Shown here: piece after piece, positions 9,668 to 20,148 of the stretch
Position numbering within the stretch: position 1 is the first letter of the stretch
Layout of the letters: each line of letters begins with the position of its first letter
Assembly (NCBI RefSeq): GCF_001685485.1
Contig: NZ_BDEL01000001.1
Span: 2,043,501-2,107,500, forward strand
Origin: Formosa haliotis
Lineage (GTDB): Bacteria > Bacteroidota > Bacteroidia > Flavobacteriales > Flavobacteriaceae
Reading direction: 5' to 3'
DNA length: 64,000 bases
Notes under the pieces: generated by a model
The model's database searches: none
What the model was told of the DNA's origin: nothing
What the model saw: the letters and a program-made list of their open reading frames with translations, nothing else
Position numbers and translations under genes: made by a program

Positions 9668-10998
9668 TATAAATTTCTAACTGCGTCTTTAAATTGCCTT
9701 CCTCTATCTTCGTAATTCTCAAATAAGTCAAAACTTGCGCAAGCTGGAGACAATAACACATTGTCGCCCGCTTCTGCCAGCTTATAAGCTATTTTTACAG
9801 CTTCGCTCATAAATTGTGTTTCCACAATAACATCAACCATATTGCTAAATTTCTCTAACAATTTCTCATTATTAACTCCTAAGCAAATAATGGCTTTTAC
9901 TTTTTCGTTCACAAACGGAAATAATGTTTCGTAACTATTCCCTTTATCTTCTCCACCAACAATCCATACTGTAGGAGCAGACATGCTCTCTAACGCAAAA
10001 TATGTTGCATTTACATTGGTTGCCTTAGAATCGTTTATATATTGAACTTTATTAATTTTTAAAACCTGCTCAAGACGGTGTTCTACCCCCTGAAAATTTT
10101 CTAAACTTTCACGAATGGTTTGCTTTCTTATTTTTAATAAGTGCGCCACCGTTGAAGCTGCCATTGCATTTTTTACATTATGTTTACCTTCTAACGTTAG
10201 GTCTCTTGTTGGCATAATTATCTGGTTATTATCTATTGTTATTTTAATATTTTCTTTGTCTAAATACGCGCCATTTTCTATTGGTTTTACTAATGAAAAT
10301 GGTAATAATTGTGATTGAATTGGATGCTGATTTAACCAATCGACTAACACCTCATCGTCGGCATCATAAATCAAATAATCATCTTTTGTTTGATTCATTA
10401 CTATTCTAAATTTTGAAGCGATGTATTCCTCAAAATTGTAATTATACCGATCTAAATGATCTGGAGTAATATTGGTGATTACAGCAATATGTGGTTTAAA
10501 ATCTACCACTCCATCTAATTGAAAACTGCTAATTTCTAACACATAGTTTTCGAAATCATCTTCTAAAACTTGCTTCGCAAAACTATCACCTATATTTCCC
10601 GCCAAACCCACATTTAATTCTTGTTTTAAAATGTGGTACGCTAGACTCGCTGTAGTAGTTTTACCATTACTCCCCGTTATTCCAACGATATTCGCATTGG
10701 TAAACTGGGCCGCAAATTCAATTTCTGAAATTACCGGAACGCCCTTTTCTTTTAACGCTTTTACCAAAGGCACTTTATCTGGAATTCCAGGGCTTTTCAT
10801 AACCAAATCTGCATTCAGAATTTTTGACTCTGTGTGCTGTGATTCTTCCCAATCAATCTCATTATTTATAAGAACGTTTTTGTATTTGTCTTTTATAATT
10901 CCTTTATCCGAAACAAACACCTCAAATCCTTTTGCTTTTCCTAAAAGCGCTGTACCAACACCACTTTCTCCTCCTCCTAAAATCACCAACCGCTTCAT
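9667..10998 (-). CDS. murD: UDP-N-acetylmuramoyl-L-alanine--D-glutamate ligase MurD
   Basis: This Mur ligase adds D-Glu to UDP-MurNAc-L-Ala. The 443 residues show the N-terminal GGGESGVGTA loop, the ATP-binding GSNGKTTT at 109-116, NITPDHLDRY in the central domain and the C-terminal NDSKATNVNAT / LSPACASFDLFENYEDRG motifs typical of MurD. The gene is one base from mraY and overlaps ftsW by one base. Confidence 0.97.
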   Translation of the reverse strand: MKRLVILGGGESGVGTALLGKAKGFEVFVSDKGIIKDKYKNVLINNEIDWEESQHTESKILNADLVMKSPGIPDKVPLVKALKEKGVPVISEIEFAAQFTNANIVGITGSNGKTTTASLAYHILKQELNVGLAGNIGDSFAKQVLEDDFENYVLEISSFQLDGVVDFKPHIAVITNITPDHLDRYNYNFEEYIASKFRIVMNQTKDDYLIYDADDEVLVDWLNQHPIQSQLLPFSLVKPIENGAYLDKENIKITIDNNQIIMPTRDLTLEGKHNVKNAMAASTVAHLLKIRKQTIRESLENFQGVEHRLEQVLKINKVQYINDSKATNVNATYFALESMSAPTVWIVGGEDKGNSYETLFPFVNEKVKAIICLGVNNEKLLEKFSNMVDVIVETQFMSEAVKIAYKLAEAGDNVLLSPACASFDLFENYEDRGRQFKDAVRNL

Positions 10999-10999
10999 G

Positions 11000-12232
11000 C
11001 TATCTAATTTTTAGAGTTACAACAGAAATGATGGCTAGCAATATTCCTATAATCCAAAAACGGGTAACAATTTTACTTTCGTGATATCCTGATTTTTGGT
11101 AGTGATGATGCAAAGGCGACATTTTAAAAATGCGTCGGCCTTCGCCATATTTTTTTCGTGTATACTTAAAGTAGCTTACTTGCATAACTACAGATAGATT
11201 CTCGGCCAAAAAGATTCCGCATAACACAGGAATTAACCACTCCTTTCTAACTGCAATAGCAATTACGGCAATTATACCTCCTATTGTTAAACTTCCTGTA
11301 TCTCCCATAAACACTTGCGCCGGATAGGTATTATACCATAAAAATCCTATTAGTGCTCCTGTAAAAGCCGCGATATAAATAGTAATTTCTTCGACTCTTG
11401 GGATGTACATAATATTGAGATAATCGGAAAATATGATGTTACCCGATACCCAAGCAAAAATCCCCAAAGTGAAAACTATAATGACGGACGTCCCTGCCGC
11501 GAGGCCATCTATGCCATCGGTTAAATTGGCTCCATTAGACACTGCAGTAATTATAAAAATCACAATAGGAATAAATAGTAACCAGGCGTATTTAGCCAAG
11601 TTTGGATTAATCCAAGTAATTAAATCGGCATAATCAAACTCATTCGATTTCACGAAAGGAATAGTAGTTTTGGTCGACTTTTCCTCCTCGTTAAACTGTT
11701 TCGGCGTACCGCCTTGTGCAATTACGATTTCTTGTTGCGCTAACGGAATTTTCTCTTTAACCGTCACTTCCGGATGAAAGTATAAGGTTGTCCCTACGAT
11801 TAGCCCTAAACCAACCTGACCTAATACTTTAAACTTCCCTTTTAAACCTTCTTTATCGTTTTTAAACTTCTTTATATAATCGTCTATAAACCCAATGGTT
11901 CCCATCCAGAGCGTAGTCACTATCAGTAACAGGATATACACATTATCTAGTTTCGATAATAAAACTACAGGTATAAGCGTTGCTAGAATAATTATAATTC
12001 CACCCATAGTTGGTGTTCCCGCTTTCTCAACTTGACCTTCTAATCCTAAATCACGAATAGATTCGCCTACTTGCTGACGTTGTAAATAGCGAATAATTCG
12101 CTTTCCGTAAATGGTAGAAATAAGTAAAGACATAATTACAGCTACTGCCGCACGAAAGGTTATAAACCCAAATAATGAGGCTCCTGGAAACTGATAATGT
12201 TGCTCTAAATATTCGAAAAAATAATATAACAT
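11000..12232 (-). CDS. mraY: Phospho-N-acetylmuramoyl-pentapeptide-transferase MraY
   Basis: This is an integral membrane enzyme that attaches phospho-MurNAc-pentapeptide to undecaprenyl phosphate, making lipid I. The 410 residues have about ten membrane segments and the family motifs [27 protein letters not shown] and the HHH cluster in SPLHHHYQ. A loop of about 70 residues (roughly 145-210, charged) between early segments makes it longer than the roughly 360-residue proteobacterial enzyme, which is common in Bacteroidetes. It sits one base from each neighbour. Confidence 0.97.
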   Translation of the reverse strand: MLYYFFEYLEQHYQFPGASLFGFITFRAAVAVIMSLLISTIYGKRIIRYLQRQQVGESIRDLGLEGQVEKAGTPTMGGIIIILATLIPVVLLSKLDNVYILLLIVTTLWMGTIGFIDDYIKKFKNDKEGLKGKFKVLGQVGLGLIVGTTLYFHPEVTVKEKIPLAQQEIVIAQGGTPKQFNEEEKSTKTTIPFVKSNEFDYADLITWINPNLAKYAWLLFIPIVIFIITAVSNGANLTDGIDGLAAGTSVIIVFTLGIFAWVSGNIIFSDYLNIMYIPRVEEITIYIAAFTGALIGFLWYNTYPAQVFMGDTGSLTIGGIIAVIAIAVRKEWLIPVLCGIFLAENLSVVMQVSYFKYTRKKYGEGRRIFKMSPLHHHYQKSGYHESKIVTRFWIIGILLAIISVVTLKIR

Positions 12233-12233
12233 T

Positions 12234-13697
12234 TTACTTCTCTAGCTGTTTTAAATAGTCTTTTACAATTTCTAAATCGTTAAAATCGAATCGTTCTCCT
12301 TTAATTTCCTGATAGGTCTCATGACCTTTACCGGCAATTAATATAATATCGTTTGGTTGCGCCAATTGGCACGCCGTTTTTATAGCTTGACGTCTATCTA
12401 CAATAGACATCGTTTTTTTAAAATGAATTGGCTCTACTCCCTTTTCTATAGCTTCAATAATGTCTTCTGGAACTTCATCTCTAGGATTATCGCTCGTAAA
12501 AATCACTTTTGTACTTAAAGCAGAGGCAATATGTCCCATTTTTGGACGCTTTGTTTTATCTCGATTTCCACCACACCCTACTACAGTTATTAAATCTTCA
12601 TTACTCGTGCGAATGCTGTTTATGGTTTCTAACACATTTTGCAAAGCATCTGGAGTATGCGCATAATCTACAATTGCAGTTATTTTAGTTTCGGAAATCA
12701 CATATTGAAATCGCCCGCTAACACTTTCTAATCCACTAATAAGTCTTAAAACCTCCTCCTTTTCTAAACCTAATAAATCTGCAACACTGTAAATAGCCAA
12801 CAAATTATAAGCATTGAACCGCCCTATAATTCTAGACCAAACTTCGTTATCATTAATCTTAAGCAGTAAACCTGTAAATTGATTTTCTAGGATTTGAGCT
12901 TTATAATCGGCGTAATTTTTAAGGGCATAGGTATATTTCTGCGCTTTTGTATTTTGAAGCATGACCTCTCCATTTTTATCATCTACATTTACTACAGCGA
13001 ACGCCGTTTTTGGCAACTCATCGAAAAACGATTTTTTAACATCGCGATATTCTGCAAATGAATTATGATAATCTAAATGGTCGTGAGATAAATTAGTAAA
13101 CACACCTCCCACAAAATGAAGTCCTTCTGTACGTTTTTGATGAATTCCGTGCGAACTTACTTCCATAAAGCAGTACTCAACACCTTCAACATTCATCATA
13201 CTTAAGTACGAATTGATACTTAAAGAATCTGGTGTTGTATGCGTGGCTTTATATTCTTTGTCGTCAATTAAAATTTTAACGGTTGAAAGCAATCCTACTT
13301 TATATCCAGCATTTTTAAATAACTGATATAAAAGTGTGGCAATGGTTGTTTTTCCATTGGTCCCTGTAATTCCTATGAGCTTTAAATTCTCTGACGGATT
13401 ATTATAAAAGTTCGACGCCATTATAGCTAGCGCTACTTTAGTATCGGTTACCTGAATGTAAGTGACTCCATTGATTTTCTCTACTGGAAAATGCTCGCAA
13501 ACCACAACCAAAGCTCCGTTATTAATAGCCGTTTCAATAAACTCATGACCATCTGCCAAAGTTCCAGAAATAGCCACAAACACATCGTTCAATTCTATTT
13601 TTCGAGAATCGAAAGCAATATTATTAACATGCACATTCGTTGTTCCAACAACGGCATCAATAGCAACCTTATACAATATGTCTTTTAATAAACTCAC
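12234..13697 (-). CDS. murE: UDP-MurNAc-tripeptide ligase MurE, meso-diaminopimelate type
   Basis: MurE adds the third amino acid of the stem peptide. The 487 residues show TGTNGKTT at 111-118, the SSHGIHQKR segment, [10 protein letters not shown] and DYAHTPDAL. The substrate-selecting motif is DNPR (403-406), which in characterised MurE enzymes marks meso-diaminopimelate rather than lysine specificity, so the wall is predicted to be mDAP type. It overlaps ftsI by 4 bases. Confidence 0.97.
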   Translation of the reverse strand: MSLLKDILYKVAIDAVVGTTNVHVNNIAFDSRKIELNDVFVAISGTLADGHEFIETAINNGALVVVCEHFPVEKINGVTYIQVTDTKVALAIMASNFYNNPSENLKLIGITGTNGKTTIATLLYQLFKNAGYKVGLLSTVKILIDDKEYKATHTTPDSLSINSYLSMMNVEGVEYCFMEVSSHGIHQKRTEGLHFVGGVFTNLSHDHLDYHNSFAEYRDVKKSFFDELPKTAFAVVNVDDKNGEVMLQNTKAQKYTYALKNYADYKAQILENQFTGLLLKINDNEVWSRIIGRFNAYNLLAIYSVADLLGLEKEEVLRLISGLESVSGRFQYVISETKITAIVDYAHTPDALQNVLETINSIRTSNEDLITVVGCGGNRDKTKRPKMGHIASALSTKVIFTSDNPRDEVPEDIIEAIEKGVEPIHFKKTMSIVDRRQAIKTACQLAQPNDIILIAGKGHETYQEIKGERFDFNDLEIVKDYLKQLEK

Positions 13698-15700
13698 GAA
13701 ATTTTCAATACAACTTTTTGATTCTTTTTTATTTTTTCTCCTTGCGGAATAGATTGTGCTTTTACTTGTCCTAAACCATCCATTTCTACTTCTAAACCTA
13801 AGTTTTCAAGTAAAGCCACAGCATCCATTACCGGTAAACCAACAACTTTTGGCATTATGGTTTTATAGTCTTGTGCCGTTTTAAAATACCCTTCGTATTC
13901 CTTTTCCACAGGTGAGTCGGCTACCTGAAGCGTATTTACCTCGTCTATAATAGGGGTGTCTGTAAATATTTTTTGGGCAATACGCTTAAATACAGGGCCA
14001 GAAACATCGGCTCCGTAATACCCTTTCTTTGTACTTGGTTTATGCACCACAACAATGCAAGAATACTTTGGATTTTCGGCCGGAAAATATCCTGCAAAGG
14101 AAGACACATACCGTGGTGAAGACTTCCAGTCTTTCATCCAATATTCGGTTTGTGCGGTACCTGTTTTTCCTGCCATAGAGAAATACGGATTATACAGAGA
14201 TTTCCCTGTTCCGCGTACTACTACATTTTTTAATATTTTACGAATTTCACCCAGTGTTTTATCTGAACATATTTTTTCGTTTATAACTTCCCTATCAAAA
14301 GTTTCTATTTCCTTATTCAACTCTTTAACCTCCCTAATAAAACGAGGTTTAACCATAACCCCATCGTTTGCTATAGCATTATAAAAGGTTAAGGTCTGCA
14401 AAGGCGTTAATTCCATATTATACCCGTACGCCATAGAAGGCAGTGCATTTCTACTCCATTTGGCATGACCCGGCTCCGGAATCATAGGTTTACCTTCCCC
14501 TATAATTGAAATTCCAAAAGGCTTATCTAATTTCCATTCTTTTATATGATTGATAAACTTTTCTGGCTGTTTAGAATACCCTTCATCTAATATGGTAGCT
14601 AGCCCAATATTTGAAGACACCTCTAGAGATCTTGCCGCAGAAATTTTACCAAATCCACCGTGATGTGAATCCGAAATAGTTCGTCCGTAAAAACGCTTTC
14701 TTCCTTTCCCTGTATCAATCACCGTAGATGTATCTATTAATTTATCCTCTAAAGCAGCCATTAAGGCCATCGTTTTAAATGTAGATCCTGGCTCATGAGA
14801 TTCTCCAACAGCATAATTCAATTTCTCGTAATAGGTTCCGTTTTTGGTACGACCTAAATTTGAAATAGCGCGAATTTCTCCGGTCTCCACTTCCATAACT
14901 ACCACACAACCATGCTCGGCTTCATAATATTCTAACTGCTTCAGCAATGCATGATGCGCAATATCCTGAATATTAACATTAATAGTTGTATATACATCGT
15001 ACCCATCCTTAGGTTCCACTTGGTTGTAATCGGCGATAGGCTTCCACTGTCCCTTCCCAATATTTTGCTTTAAGCGCTTACCATTGGTACCTCGTAAATA
15101 TTTAACCCCAAACGCACCATCTATTCCTGGTCGCGTAACATTTCCGTTTTCATCTATGCGCTCGTAACCAATAGTACGCTCGGCCATTCCCCCCATAGGG
15201 TGCTCGCGTTTTGTTTTTTGCTCTACAATTAATCCGCCTTTAAAAGCACCAAGATTTAGCATAGGAAAATTACGTAATCGGATATAATCTGAATAGCCAA
15301 TATCTCTAGCTATTAAATGATATCTATTGCGTTCTACGCGTGCTCGTCGTAATTGTTTTTGGTAGTAACTAGAAGGTTTCCCTCCAAATTCTTGAAGCGA
15401 ATCGCACAACGGTTTTAAATATTTTTCGAATGTTTTTGAAGTTGGTGTCATCGCATCGAATCGGATATCGTATTTAGGAACCGAAGTAGCCAAGAGACTC
15501 CCCTCTACATCGTACACATTCCCACGATTTGCTGGAATAGTCACCGATTTTATGGTACGCTTTTCTGCCAGGCTACGATACTTATCTCCATCTACAAATT
15601 GAATTGTACACAGTTTAAAGATCACAGCTGCAGCGAACAGAAACATACATCCTGCTACAATATACAATCGGTTTGATATGTTCTTCTGGTTTGTTGCCAA
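13694..15700 (-). CDS. ftsI: Septal class B penicillin-binding protein FtsI with C-terminal PASTA domain
   Basis: This 668-residue transpeptidase cross-links septal peptidoglycan with FtsW. It has one N-terminal membrane segment (about 12-32), a pedestal domain and the transpeptidase domain with the active-site STFK (306-309), SSN (362-364) and KTGT (512-515). A single PASTA repeat lies at about 612-668. The PASTA tail is frequent in Bacteroidetes FtsI but absent from the E. coli protein. It lies 9 bases after ftsL and overlaps murE by 4 bases. Confidence 0.96.
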   Translation of the reverse strand: MATNQKNISNRLYIVAGCMFLFAAAVIFKLCTIQFVDGDKYRSLAEKRTIKSVTIPANRGNVYDVEGSLLATSVPKYDIRFDAMTPTSKTFEKYLKPLCDSLQEFGGKPSSYYQKQLRRARVERNRYHLIARDIGYSDYIRLRNFPMLNLGAFKGGLIVEQKTKREHPMGGMAERTIGYERIDENGNVTRPGIDGAFGVKYLRGTNGKRLKQNIGKGQWKPIADYNQVEPKDGYDVYTTINVNIQDIAHHALLKQLEYYEAEHGCVVVMEVETGEIRAISNLGRTKNGTYYEKLNYAVGESHEPGSTFKTMALMAALEDKLIDTSTVIDTGKGRKRFYGRTISDSHHGGFGKISAARSLEVSSNIGLATILDEGYSKQPEKFINHIKEWKLDKPFGISIIGEGKPMIPEPGHAKWSRNALPSMAYGYNMELTPLQTLTFYNAIANDGVMVKPRFIREVKELNKEIETFDREVINEKICSDKTLGEIRKILKNVVVRGTGKSLYNPYFSMAGKTGTAQTEYWMKDWKSSPRYVSSFAGYFPAENPKYSCIVVVHKPSTKKGYYGADVSGPVFKRIAQKIFTDTPIIDEVNTLQVADSPVEKEYEGYFKTAQDYKTIMPKVVGLPVMDAVALLENLGLEVEMDGLGQVKAQSIPQGEKIKKNQKVVLKIS

Positions 15701-15709
15701 CTCTGAACG

Positions 15710-16027
15710 CTATTTATTAATTTTAACTTTAATTTTTCTCGGTGGTATTTCTGAAGGCATCAACCCTTTCTCTACCATTTTATTTAATATTGAAGACTCC
15801 ATCTTAACTCGCATTAATTTGGACCGTCCGTCCACAAAGGCAGACCGCAGTTCTTTAACCTCGTCATTCATCCTCGCAATTTGATGTACTTTTTTATCTG
15901 CACTATGCGAGCTTGCAATCATGATAAAAGCCAAAAACGACACAAACACAATAACTCTCCAGTTTTTAAACGAATCGTCGCTAACCAGAAAAGCACCCTT
16001 TAATATGTTGTAAACATTTTTTCTCAT
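15710..16027 (-). CDS. ftsL: FtsL-like small bitopic division protein
   Basis: This is a 105-residue protein with a short cytoplasmic tail, one membrane segment (about residues 22-40) and a periplasmic helical region (about 45-90) with leucine-like spacing. It sits between rsmH and ftsI, exactly where FtsL is found, and overlaps rsmH by 4 bases. The sequence itself is too divergent to identify FtsL, so position, size and topology carry the call. Confidence 0.85.
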   Translation of the reverse strand: MRKNVYNILKGAFLVSDDSFKNWRVIVFVSFLAFIMIASSHSADKKVHQIARMNDEVKELRSAFVDGRSKLMRVKMESSILNKMVEKGLMPSEIPPRKIKVKINK

Positions 16028-16931
16028 ATTTTTTCTGCAACCCTAAGTTTTGCACTGCGCGCTCTGTTATTCAATTTTATTTCTTCGGCAGTTGGCACTA
16101 TAAGACCTCCTACTTTTTTTAAGGCCACTTCGAAATTTCCAAATACATCGCGCTCCGGCTCTCCTTCAAACATTCCGTTTCTTATAAACCGCTTCACCAA
16201 TCTATCTTCTAGCGAATGGTACGAGATAAAACTTAAACGCCCTCCAGTTTTCAATACATCTGGTGTTTGCTCTAAAATTCTCTTAAGGCCGTAATTTCCT
16301 GATTTACTTCAATCCTAATAGCCTGATAAATTTGAGCTAATATTTTATTCTCTTTTCTTGGCGGTAAAAAACGCTGCAATGTTTTCTTTAACTGATCGCT
16401 TGTTTTAATCGGTTCAATGTCGCGTTGCTCTACTATTGCTCTAGCCATAGCAGCCGATGGTCTTAATTCTCCATATTGCCACAGTACATCTTTTATCTGC
16501 TCTTCATCATAATCGTTCACCACATGATAGGCTGACAACTGACTGGTCTGATTCATTCGCATATCTAAATCCGACTCGAATCGTGTAGAAAAACCACGCT
16601 CTGCAACATCAAATTGATGCGATGACACACCGAAATCTGCCAAAACACCATCTACTTCTTTTACACCATAAAAACGCAAAAAACGTTTTACATATCTAAA
16701 ATTTTCATGAATTAACTGAAACCGATCGTCGTCTATCGTATTTTGTAAAGCGTCCGGGTCTTGATCGAATGCGAATAATTTTCCATTCGGCCCTAACCTT
16801 TTTAAAATCTCTTTACTATGTCCGCCACCTCCAAAGGTCACATCTACATACACGCCATCTGCCTTAACATTAAGACCATCGACAGTTTCTTTTAATAGTA
16901 CAGGGTTATGATATTCCATAATCTTCATCAT
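16024..16931 (-). CDS. rsmH: 16S rRNA (cytosine-1402-N4)-methyltransferase RsmH (one-base frameshift in this sequence)
   Basis: RsmH (MraW) methylates C1402 of 16S rRNA using SAM. The first frame (16272-16931) holds the SAM site VDVTFGGGGHS and ends prematurely after VNQEITALREF. The -1 frame (through 16024-16254) supplies the rest, including SFISYHSLEDRLVKRF and the C-terminal NNRARSAKLRVAEK. Adding one T to the T4 run (plus-strand A4 at 16274-16277) joins them seamlessly with LEQTPDVLKTGGRL, giving 302 residues, or 298 if the Met at 16919 (MEYHNPVLL) is the start, as is usual in the family. It overlaps mraZ. The break is probably a homopolymer sequencing error. Confidence 0.93.
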
Positions 16932-17376
16932 CTTGTCCCATAACCTCTTCAGCTAAATCTGCAAAATCATCAGCCGAACCACTTATGCTCTGTTCATAAT
17001 TATCCTTATCCCAGATTTCAATAATATTAACAGCCGAAGCCACCACTATTTCTTTTGAAATCGATCCGAAAACCGCTAAATCTTTCGGAATCAACAAACG
17101 TCCAGTACCATCTACCTCTACCATTTTCACACCAGCAGTAAATTTCCTAATAAAATCGACGTTTCTTTTTTTGAATCTATTTAGCTTGTTTATCTTCTGC
17201 ATTAACACATTCCACTCCTCCATAGGATACAATTCTAAACACGGATTAAAAACGGAACGTTTTACCACAAACCCATCTTGCAATACGGCACTCAACTGCT
17301 TTTTCAGCGAAACAGGAAGCATTAATCTGCCCTTCGCGTCTACTTTGCATTCGTATGTACCTATTAATGAGTTCAA
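16906..17376 (-). CDS. mraZ: Transcriptional regulator MraZ
   Basis: This 156-residue protein has two SpoVT-AbrB-like DNA-binding halves. The first carries ECKVDAKGRLMLPVSLKKQL, the second EVDGTGRLLIPKDLAVF. MraZ binds repeated boxes upstream of its own operon and regulates the dcw cluster. It is the first gene of the cluster, and its start lies 33 bases downstream of a TATATTTG -7 element and just beyond three decamer-spaced boxes. The last codons overlap the start of rsmH. Confidence 0.97.
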   Translation of the reverse strand: MNSLIGTYECKVDAKGRLMLPVSLKKQLSAVLQDGFVVKRSVFNPCLELYPMEEWNVLMQKINKLNRFKKRNVDFIRKFTAGVKMVEVDGTGRLLIPKDLAVFGSISKEIVVASAVNIIEIWDKDNYEQSISGSADDFADLAEEVMGQDDEDYGIS

Positions 17377-17408
17377 AACAATTTTTGGGATTTACAATCT
17401 TTAATTTT

Positions 17409-17416
17409 CAAATATA
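17409..17416 (-). promoter_or_regulatory. Promoter -7 element for mraZ (dcw operon)
   Basis: On the minus strand TATATTTG matches the Bacteroidetes -7 consensus TAnnTTTG exactly and ends 32 bases before the mraZ ATG. No TTTG -33 element is present. The region where it should lie is occupied by the TACCAC boxes, consistent with regulation by a bound protein. Confidence 0.65.
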
Positions 17417-17426
17417 TCGAAAAATA

Positions 17427-17452
17427 TACCACTTTTTACCACATAATACCAC
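17427..17452. promoter_or_regulatory. Putative MraZ operator: three TACCAC boxes at 10 bp spacing
   Basis: Three perfect copies of TACCAC (GTGGTA on the coding strand) begin at 17427, 17437 and 17447, so they fall on the same helical face. Known MraZ operators are short G-rich direct repeats with a period of about 10 bp directly upstream of mraZ. Place, spacing and count all fit, although the box sequence differs from the E. coli TGGGN type. They overlap the expected -33 region, so binding could repress transcription. Confidence 0.8.
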
Positions 17453-17637
17453 TTTGTTAATAAATTTTCGACTATCGGATAGATAATACCGCCATTTCTG
17501 CCCTCCAAATCTGCTTAAGTATTGGATTAAAATGCATTAGCATTAAAAAACACGCTAAAAATTGCTGCGAATATTTATTATGTAAAACTATTTCAGGTGT
17601 TATGCATTAAATTCGTAATTAATATGAATGATTTACC

Positions 17638-17645
17638 TATATTTG
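17638..17645 (+). promoter_or_regulatory. Promoter -7 element for the alpha/beta hydrolase-engB unit
   Basis: TATATTTG matches TAnnTTTG exactly, 24 bases before the hydrolase start. A degenerate TTCG lies 22 bases upstream at 17612-17615. A Shine-Dalgarno-like GAGG follows at 17652-17655. Between it and the gene lies a four-codon mini-ORF, ATGACTAATTAA, whose stop overlaps the real ATG. Confidence 0.55.
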
Positions 17646-17669
17646 TTTTTTGAGGATAATGACTAATTA

Positions 17670-18434
17670 ATGACGAATCGCTTAAAAAAAGAGAAGAATT
17701 TTATCTACATGGAAGTAGGAGAAGGACAACCTATAATCGTTCTTCACGGCTTAATGGGTGGATTGAGTAATTTTGGAGCTGTAGCTGAATATTTCAGCAC
17801 TAAAGGCTATAAAGTTATCATTCCAGAACTTCCACTCTACAGTTTAAATTTGCTTAAAACGAATGTAAAAAGTTTTGCAAAATACTTAAACGATTTTATC
17901 GAATACAAAGAATTTAAGGATGTTATTTTGCTAGGAAACTCTTTAGGCGGTCACATTGGGCTACTATACACTAAACTGTATCCTAAAAAAGTAAAAGCTT
18001 TAATAATTACCGGAAGTTCTGGTTTATACGAGAGCGCTATGGGTAGTGGTTACACAAAAAGAAGTGACTACGAAGTCATGAAAAAGAAAGCTCAGGAAGT
18101 CTTTTACGACCCTGAAGTTGCCACTAAAGAAATTGTAGATGAAGTTTACGAAACTGTTAACGACAGAAATAAACTAATAAAAACTTTAGCGATTGCCAAA
18201 AGCGCAATTAGACACAATATGGGTAAAGATTTACCTAAAATGCGTCAACCAACATGTATAATTTGGGGTAAAAATGATATCGTCACCCCTCCAGAAGTTG
18301 CTACCGAATTTCATAGCCTTTTACCTAACTCTGATTTATTTTGGATTGATAAGTGTGGGCATGCAGCTATGATGGAGCACCCAAAAGAATTCAATGAAAT
18401 CCTAGATTCCTGGTTAAATACCAGAAATTTATAA
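17670..18434 (+). CDS. Alpha/beta hydrolase
   Basis: This 254-residue cytoplasmic hydrolase has a complete catalytic set. It shows the oxyanion region VLHGLMGG (about 24-31), nucleophile Ser91 in GNSLGG, an Asp in [10 protein letters not shown] and a His in [12 protein letters not shown] near the C-terminus. The substrate is not evident. It is followed after 10 bases by engB, an arrangement that suggests co-transcription. It is divergent from the dcw operon and shares the 293 bp regulatory gap with it. Confidence 0.9.
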   Translation: MTNRLKKEKNFIYMEVGEGQPIIVLHGLMGGLSNFGAVAEYFSTKGYKVIIPELPLYSLNLLKTNVKSFAKYLNDFIEYKEFKDVILLGNSLGGHIGLLYTKLYPKKVKALIITGSSGLYESAMGSGYTKRSDYEVMKKKAQEVFYDPEVATKEIVDEVYETVNDRNKLIKTLAIAKSAIRHNMGKDLPKMRQPTCIIWGKNDIVTPPEVATEFHSLLPNSDLFWIDKCGHAAMMEHPKEFNEILDSWLNTRNL

Positions 18435-18444
18435 TAGTAAAATT

Positions 18445-19050
18445 ATGCAAATTAAATCGGCTGAGTTTGTAATGAGTAATTCGGACGTTACCAAATGCCC
18501 GAAAGACAGAATCCCAGAATACGCCTTTATTGGTCGTAGTAATGTAGGGAAATCGTCGCTGATAAACATGCTTACCAACCGTAAAAGTCTTGCAAAAACG
18601 TCTGGAAGACCAGGAAAAACACAGCTTATAAATCACTTTATAATTAATAAAACTTGGTATTTAGTAGATTTACCTGGTTACGGGTATGCCCGTGTTTCTA
18701 AAAGTGCAAAAAAAACTTTTCAAAAATTTATTACCGAATACTTCAAGAAAAGAGAACAATTAATATCTGCTTTTGTTTTAGTTGATATTCGCCACAAACC
18801 ACAACCTATAGACTTAGAATTCATGATTTGGTTAGGCGAAAACAGCATTCCTTTTTCTATAATTTTCACAAAAGCCGATAAACTTAAGCCTAACGCTATA
18901 GAGAATCATGTAAATACTTACCGAGACATTTTACTTGAAACTTGGGAAGAGATGCCTAACTATTTTGTAACATCCTCCTCTAAGGAAACAGGTAAAGACG
19001 AATTACTTCAATATATAGACGACACCAATAATAATTTAAAGTTAGATTAA
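18445..19050 (+). CDS. engB: Ribosome biogenesis GTPase YsxC/EngB
   Basis: This 201-residue small GTPase is needed for large-subunit maturation in other bacteria. All G motifs are visible: G1 GRSNVGKSS (30-38), G2 within RPGKTQ, G3 DLPGYGYA, G4 TKADK and G5 SSKE near the end. Its TAA stop lies in a TTAA tetramer that is also the stop of the convergent ABC permease gene. Confidence 0.96.
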   Translation: MQIKSAEFVMSNSDVTKCPKDRIPEYAFIGRSNVGKSSLINMLTNRKSLAKTSGRPGKTQLINHFIINKTWYLVDLPGYGYARVSKSAKKTFQKFITEYFKKREQLISAFVLVDIRHKPQPIDLEFMIWLGENSIPFSIIFTKADKLKPNAIENHVNTYRDILLETWEEMPNYFVTSSSKETGKDELLQYIDDTNNNLKLD

Positions 19051-20141
19051 CTTTTTACGTCTAAAGCATCTCTTAAGGCATTTCCTATTAACATAAATGC
19101 CATTACTAAACTCATTATACAAAGTCCTGGAATTACTGCTAAATACGGCTTTCCTAATATAATATAGTTGTAATGATCTTTTATCATAGCACCCCAACTT
19201 GCCATAGGTGGCTGTGCGCCTATACCCAAGAAACTAAGTCCACTTTCTATTAATATGGCCGACGCAAAATTAGCCGCACAAATTACAATAACAGGTGCCA
19301 TTATATTTGGTAAAATATGCTTAGTAATAATTCGATAATCGTTAAAACCTAAGGCTCTTGCTGCGGTTACATACTGCATTTCCTTAGCACTTATAATTTG
19401 TCCGCGAACCACACGTGCCACTTCTACCCACATGGTTAAACCTACAGCAATAAACACTTGCCAGAAGCCTTTTCCTAAGGCCAATGTTATCGCTATAACT
19501 AATAATAAGGTAGGAATAGACCAGGTTACATTTATAACCCACATAATAAGCGCATCGACCTTACCACCGTAATATCCTGCCAAACTGCCTAAAACCAAAC
19601 CTATAATTAAAGAAATAAATACAGCTACAAAACCTATGAAAAATGAAATTCTAGCCCCAACCAAAATACGACTTAATACATCGCGACCGTATTTATCTGT
19701 GCCCAAATAGAACGATTTTGAAGCGACTAAGCTTGAGATTTCTGTTTCTGAAAAAGAGGATAAATCCAATACTTTTTCTTCCCCAATTAACCCATCTGAA
19801 GCGTATTCTGTATAGCTTAAACTTGAATTTTGAATAATATATTTTGAGATTGGAATTTCGGTCTCCGTATTTATTGTTCCGAAGAAAATTTTATCTAAAG
19901 CGCTTTGTTTATTTACAATTTTTGATGGCACCGTAAGCATATCTACCGTAAATCCTGGCTTTTTAGAGTGAATAGATAAATGCATCTGGTTAGCATGCTG
20001 TGAATGATCTGGCGCTAAAACATAAGCAAAAACAGAAATTAACCCTACTAAAACAATAAAACCTAAACTAAAAACGCCCCAAAAATTGTGTTTAAATTTT
20101 TGGAGCGCTAAATATTTTAACGACTGTGACTTATCACTCAT
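19047..20141 (-). CDS. ABC transporter permease, dipeptide/oligopeptide (DppC/OppC) type
   Basis: This 364-residue inner membrane protein has one N-terminal membrane segment, a roughly 100-residue extracytoplasmic insertion, then the binding-protein-dependent permease core (about 155-360). The coupling-helix EAA motif is in [20 protein letters not shown]. The family moves peptides, nickel or similar solutes with a second permease, ATPases and a binding protein, none of which is adjacent here, so the substrate is open. The stop overlaps that of engB. It starts 7 bases downstream of the protease gene and may share its transcript. Confidence 0.9.
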   Translation of the reverse strand: MSDKSQSLKYLALQKFKHNFWGVFSLGFIVLVGLISVFAYVLAPDHSQHANQMHLSIHSKKPGFTVDMLTVPSKIVNKQSALDKIFFGTINTETEIPISKYIIQNSSLSYTEYASDGLIGEEKVLDLSSFSETEISSLVASKSFYLGTDKYGRDVLSRILVGARISFFIGFVAVFISLIIGLVLGSLAGYYGGKVDALIMWVINVTWSIPTLLLVIAITLALGKGFWQVFIAVGLTMWVEVARVVRGQIISAKEMQYVTAARALGFNDYRIITKHILPNIMAPVIVICAANFASAILIESGLSFLGIGAQPPMASWGAMIKDHYNYIILGKPYLAVIPGLCIMSLVMAFMLIGNALRDALDVKS

Positions 20142-20148
20142 GAATAGT

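Noticed and set aside
10631..11014. 127-codon plus-strand ORF over murD
   Set aside because: It is a shadow of the conserved murD frame, with no start context or motif of its own.
11000..17376. Missing murF, murB and ddl taken as gene loss
   Set aside because: In Bacteroidetes these genes are usually located elsewhere, so their absence from the cluster is ordinary.
17427..17452. CRISPR-like direct repeats
   Set aside because: Three 6 bp repeats at 10 bp spacing have no spacers of usable length and lie in the mraZ promoter, so they are read as regulator boxes.
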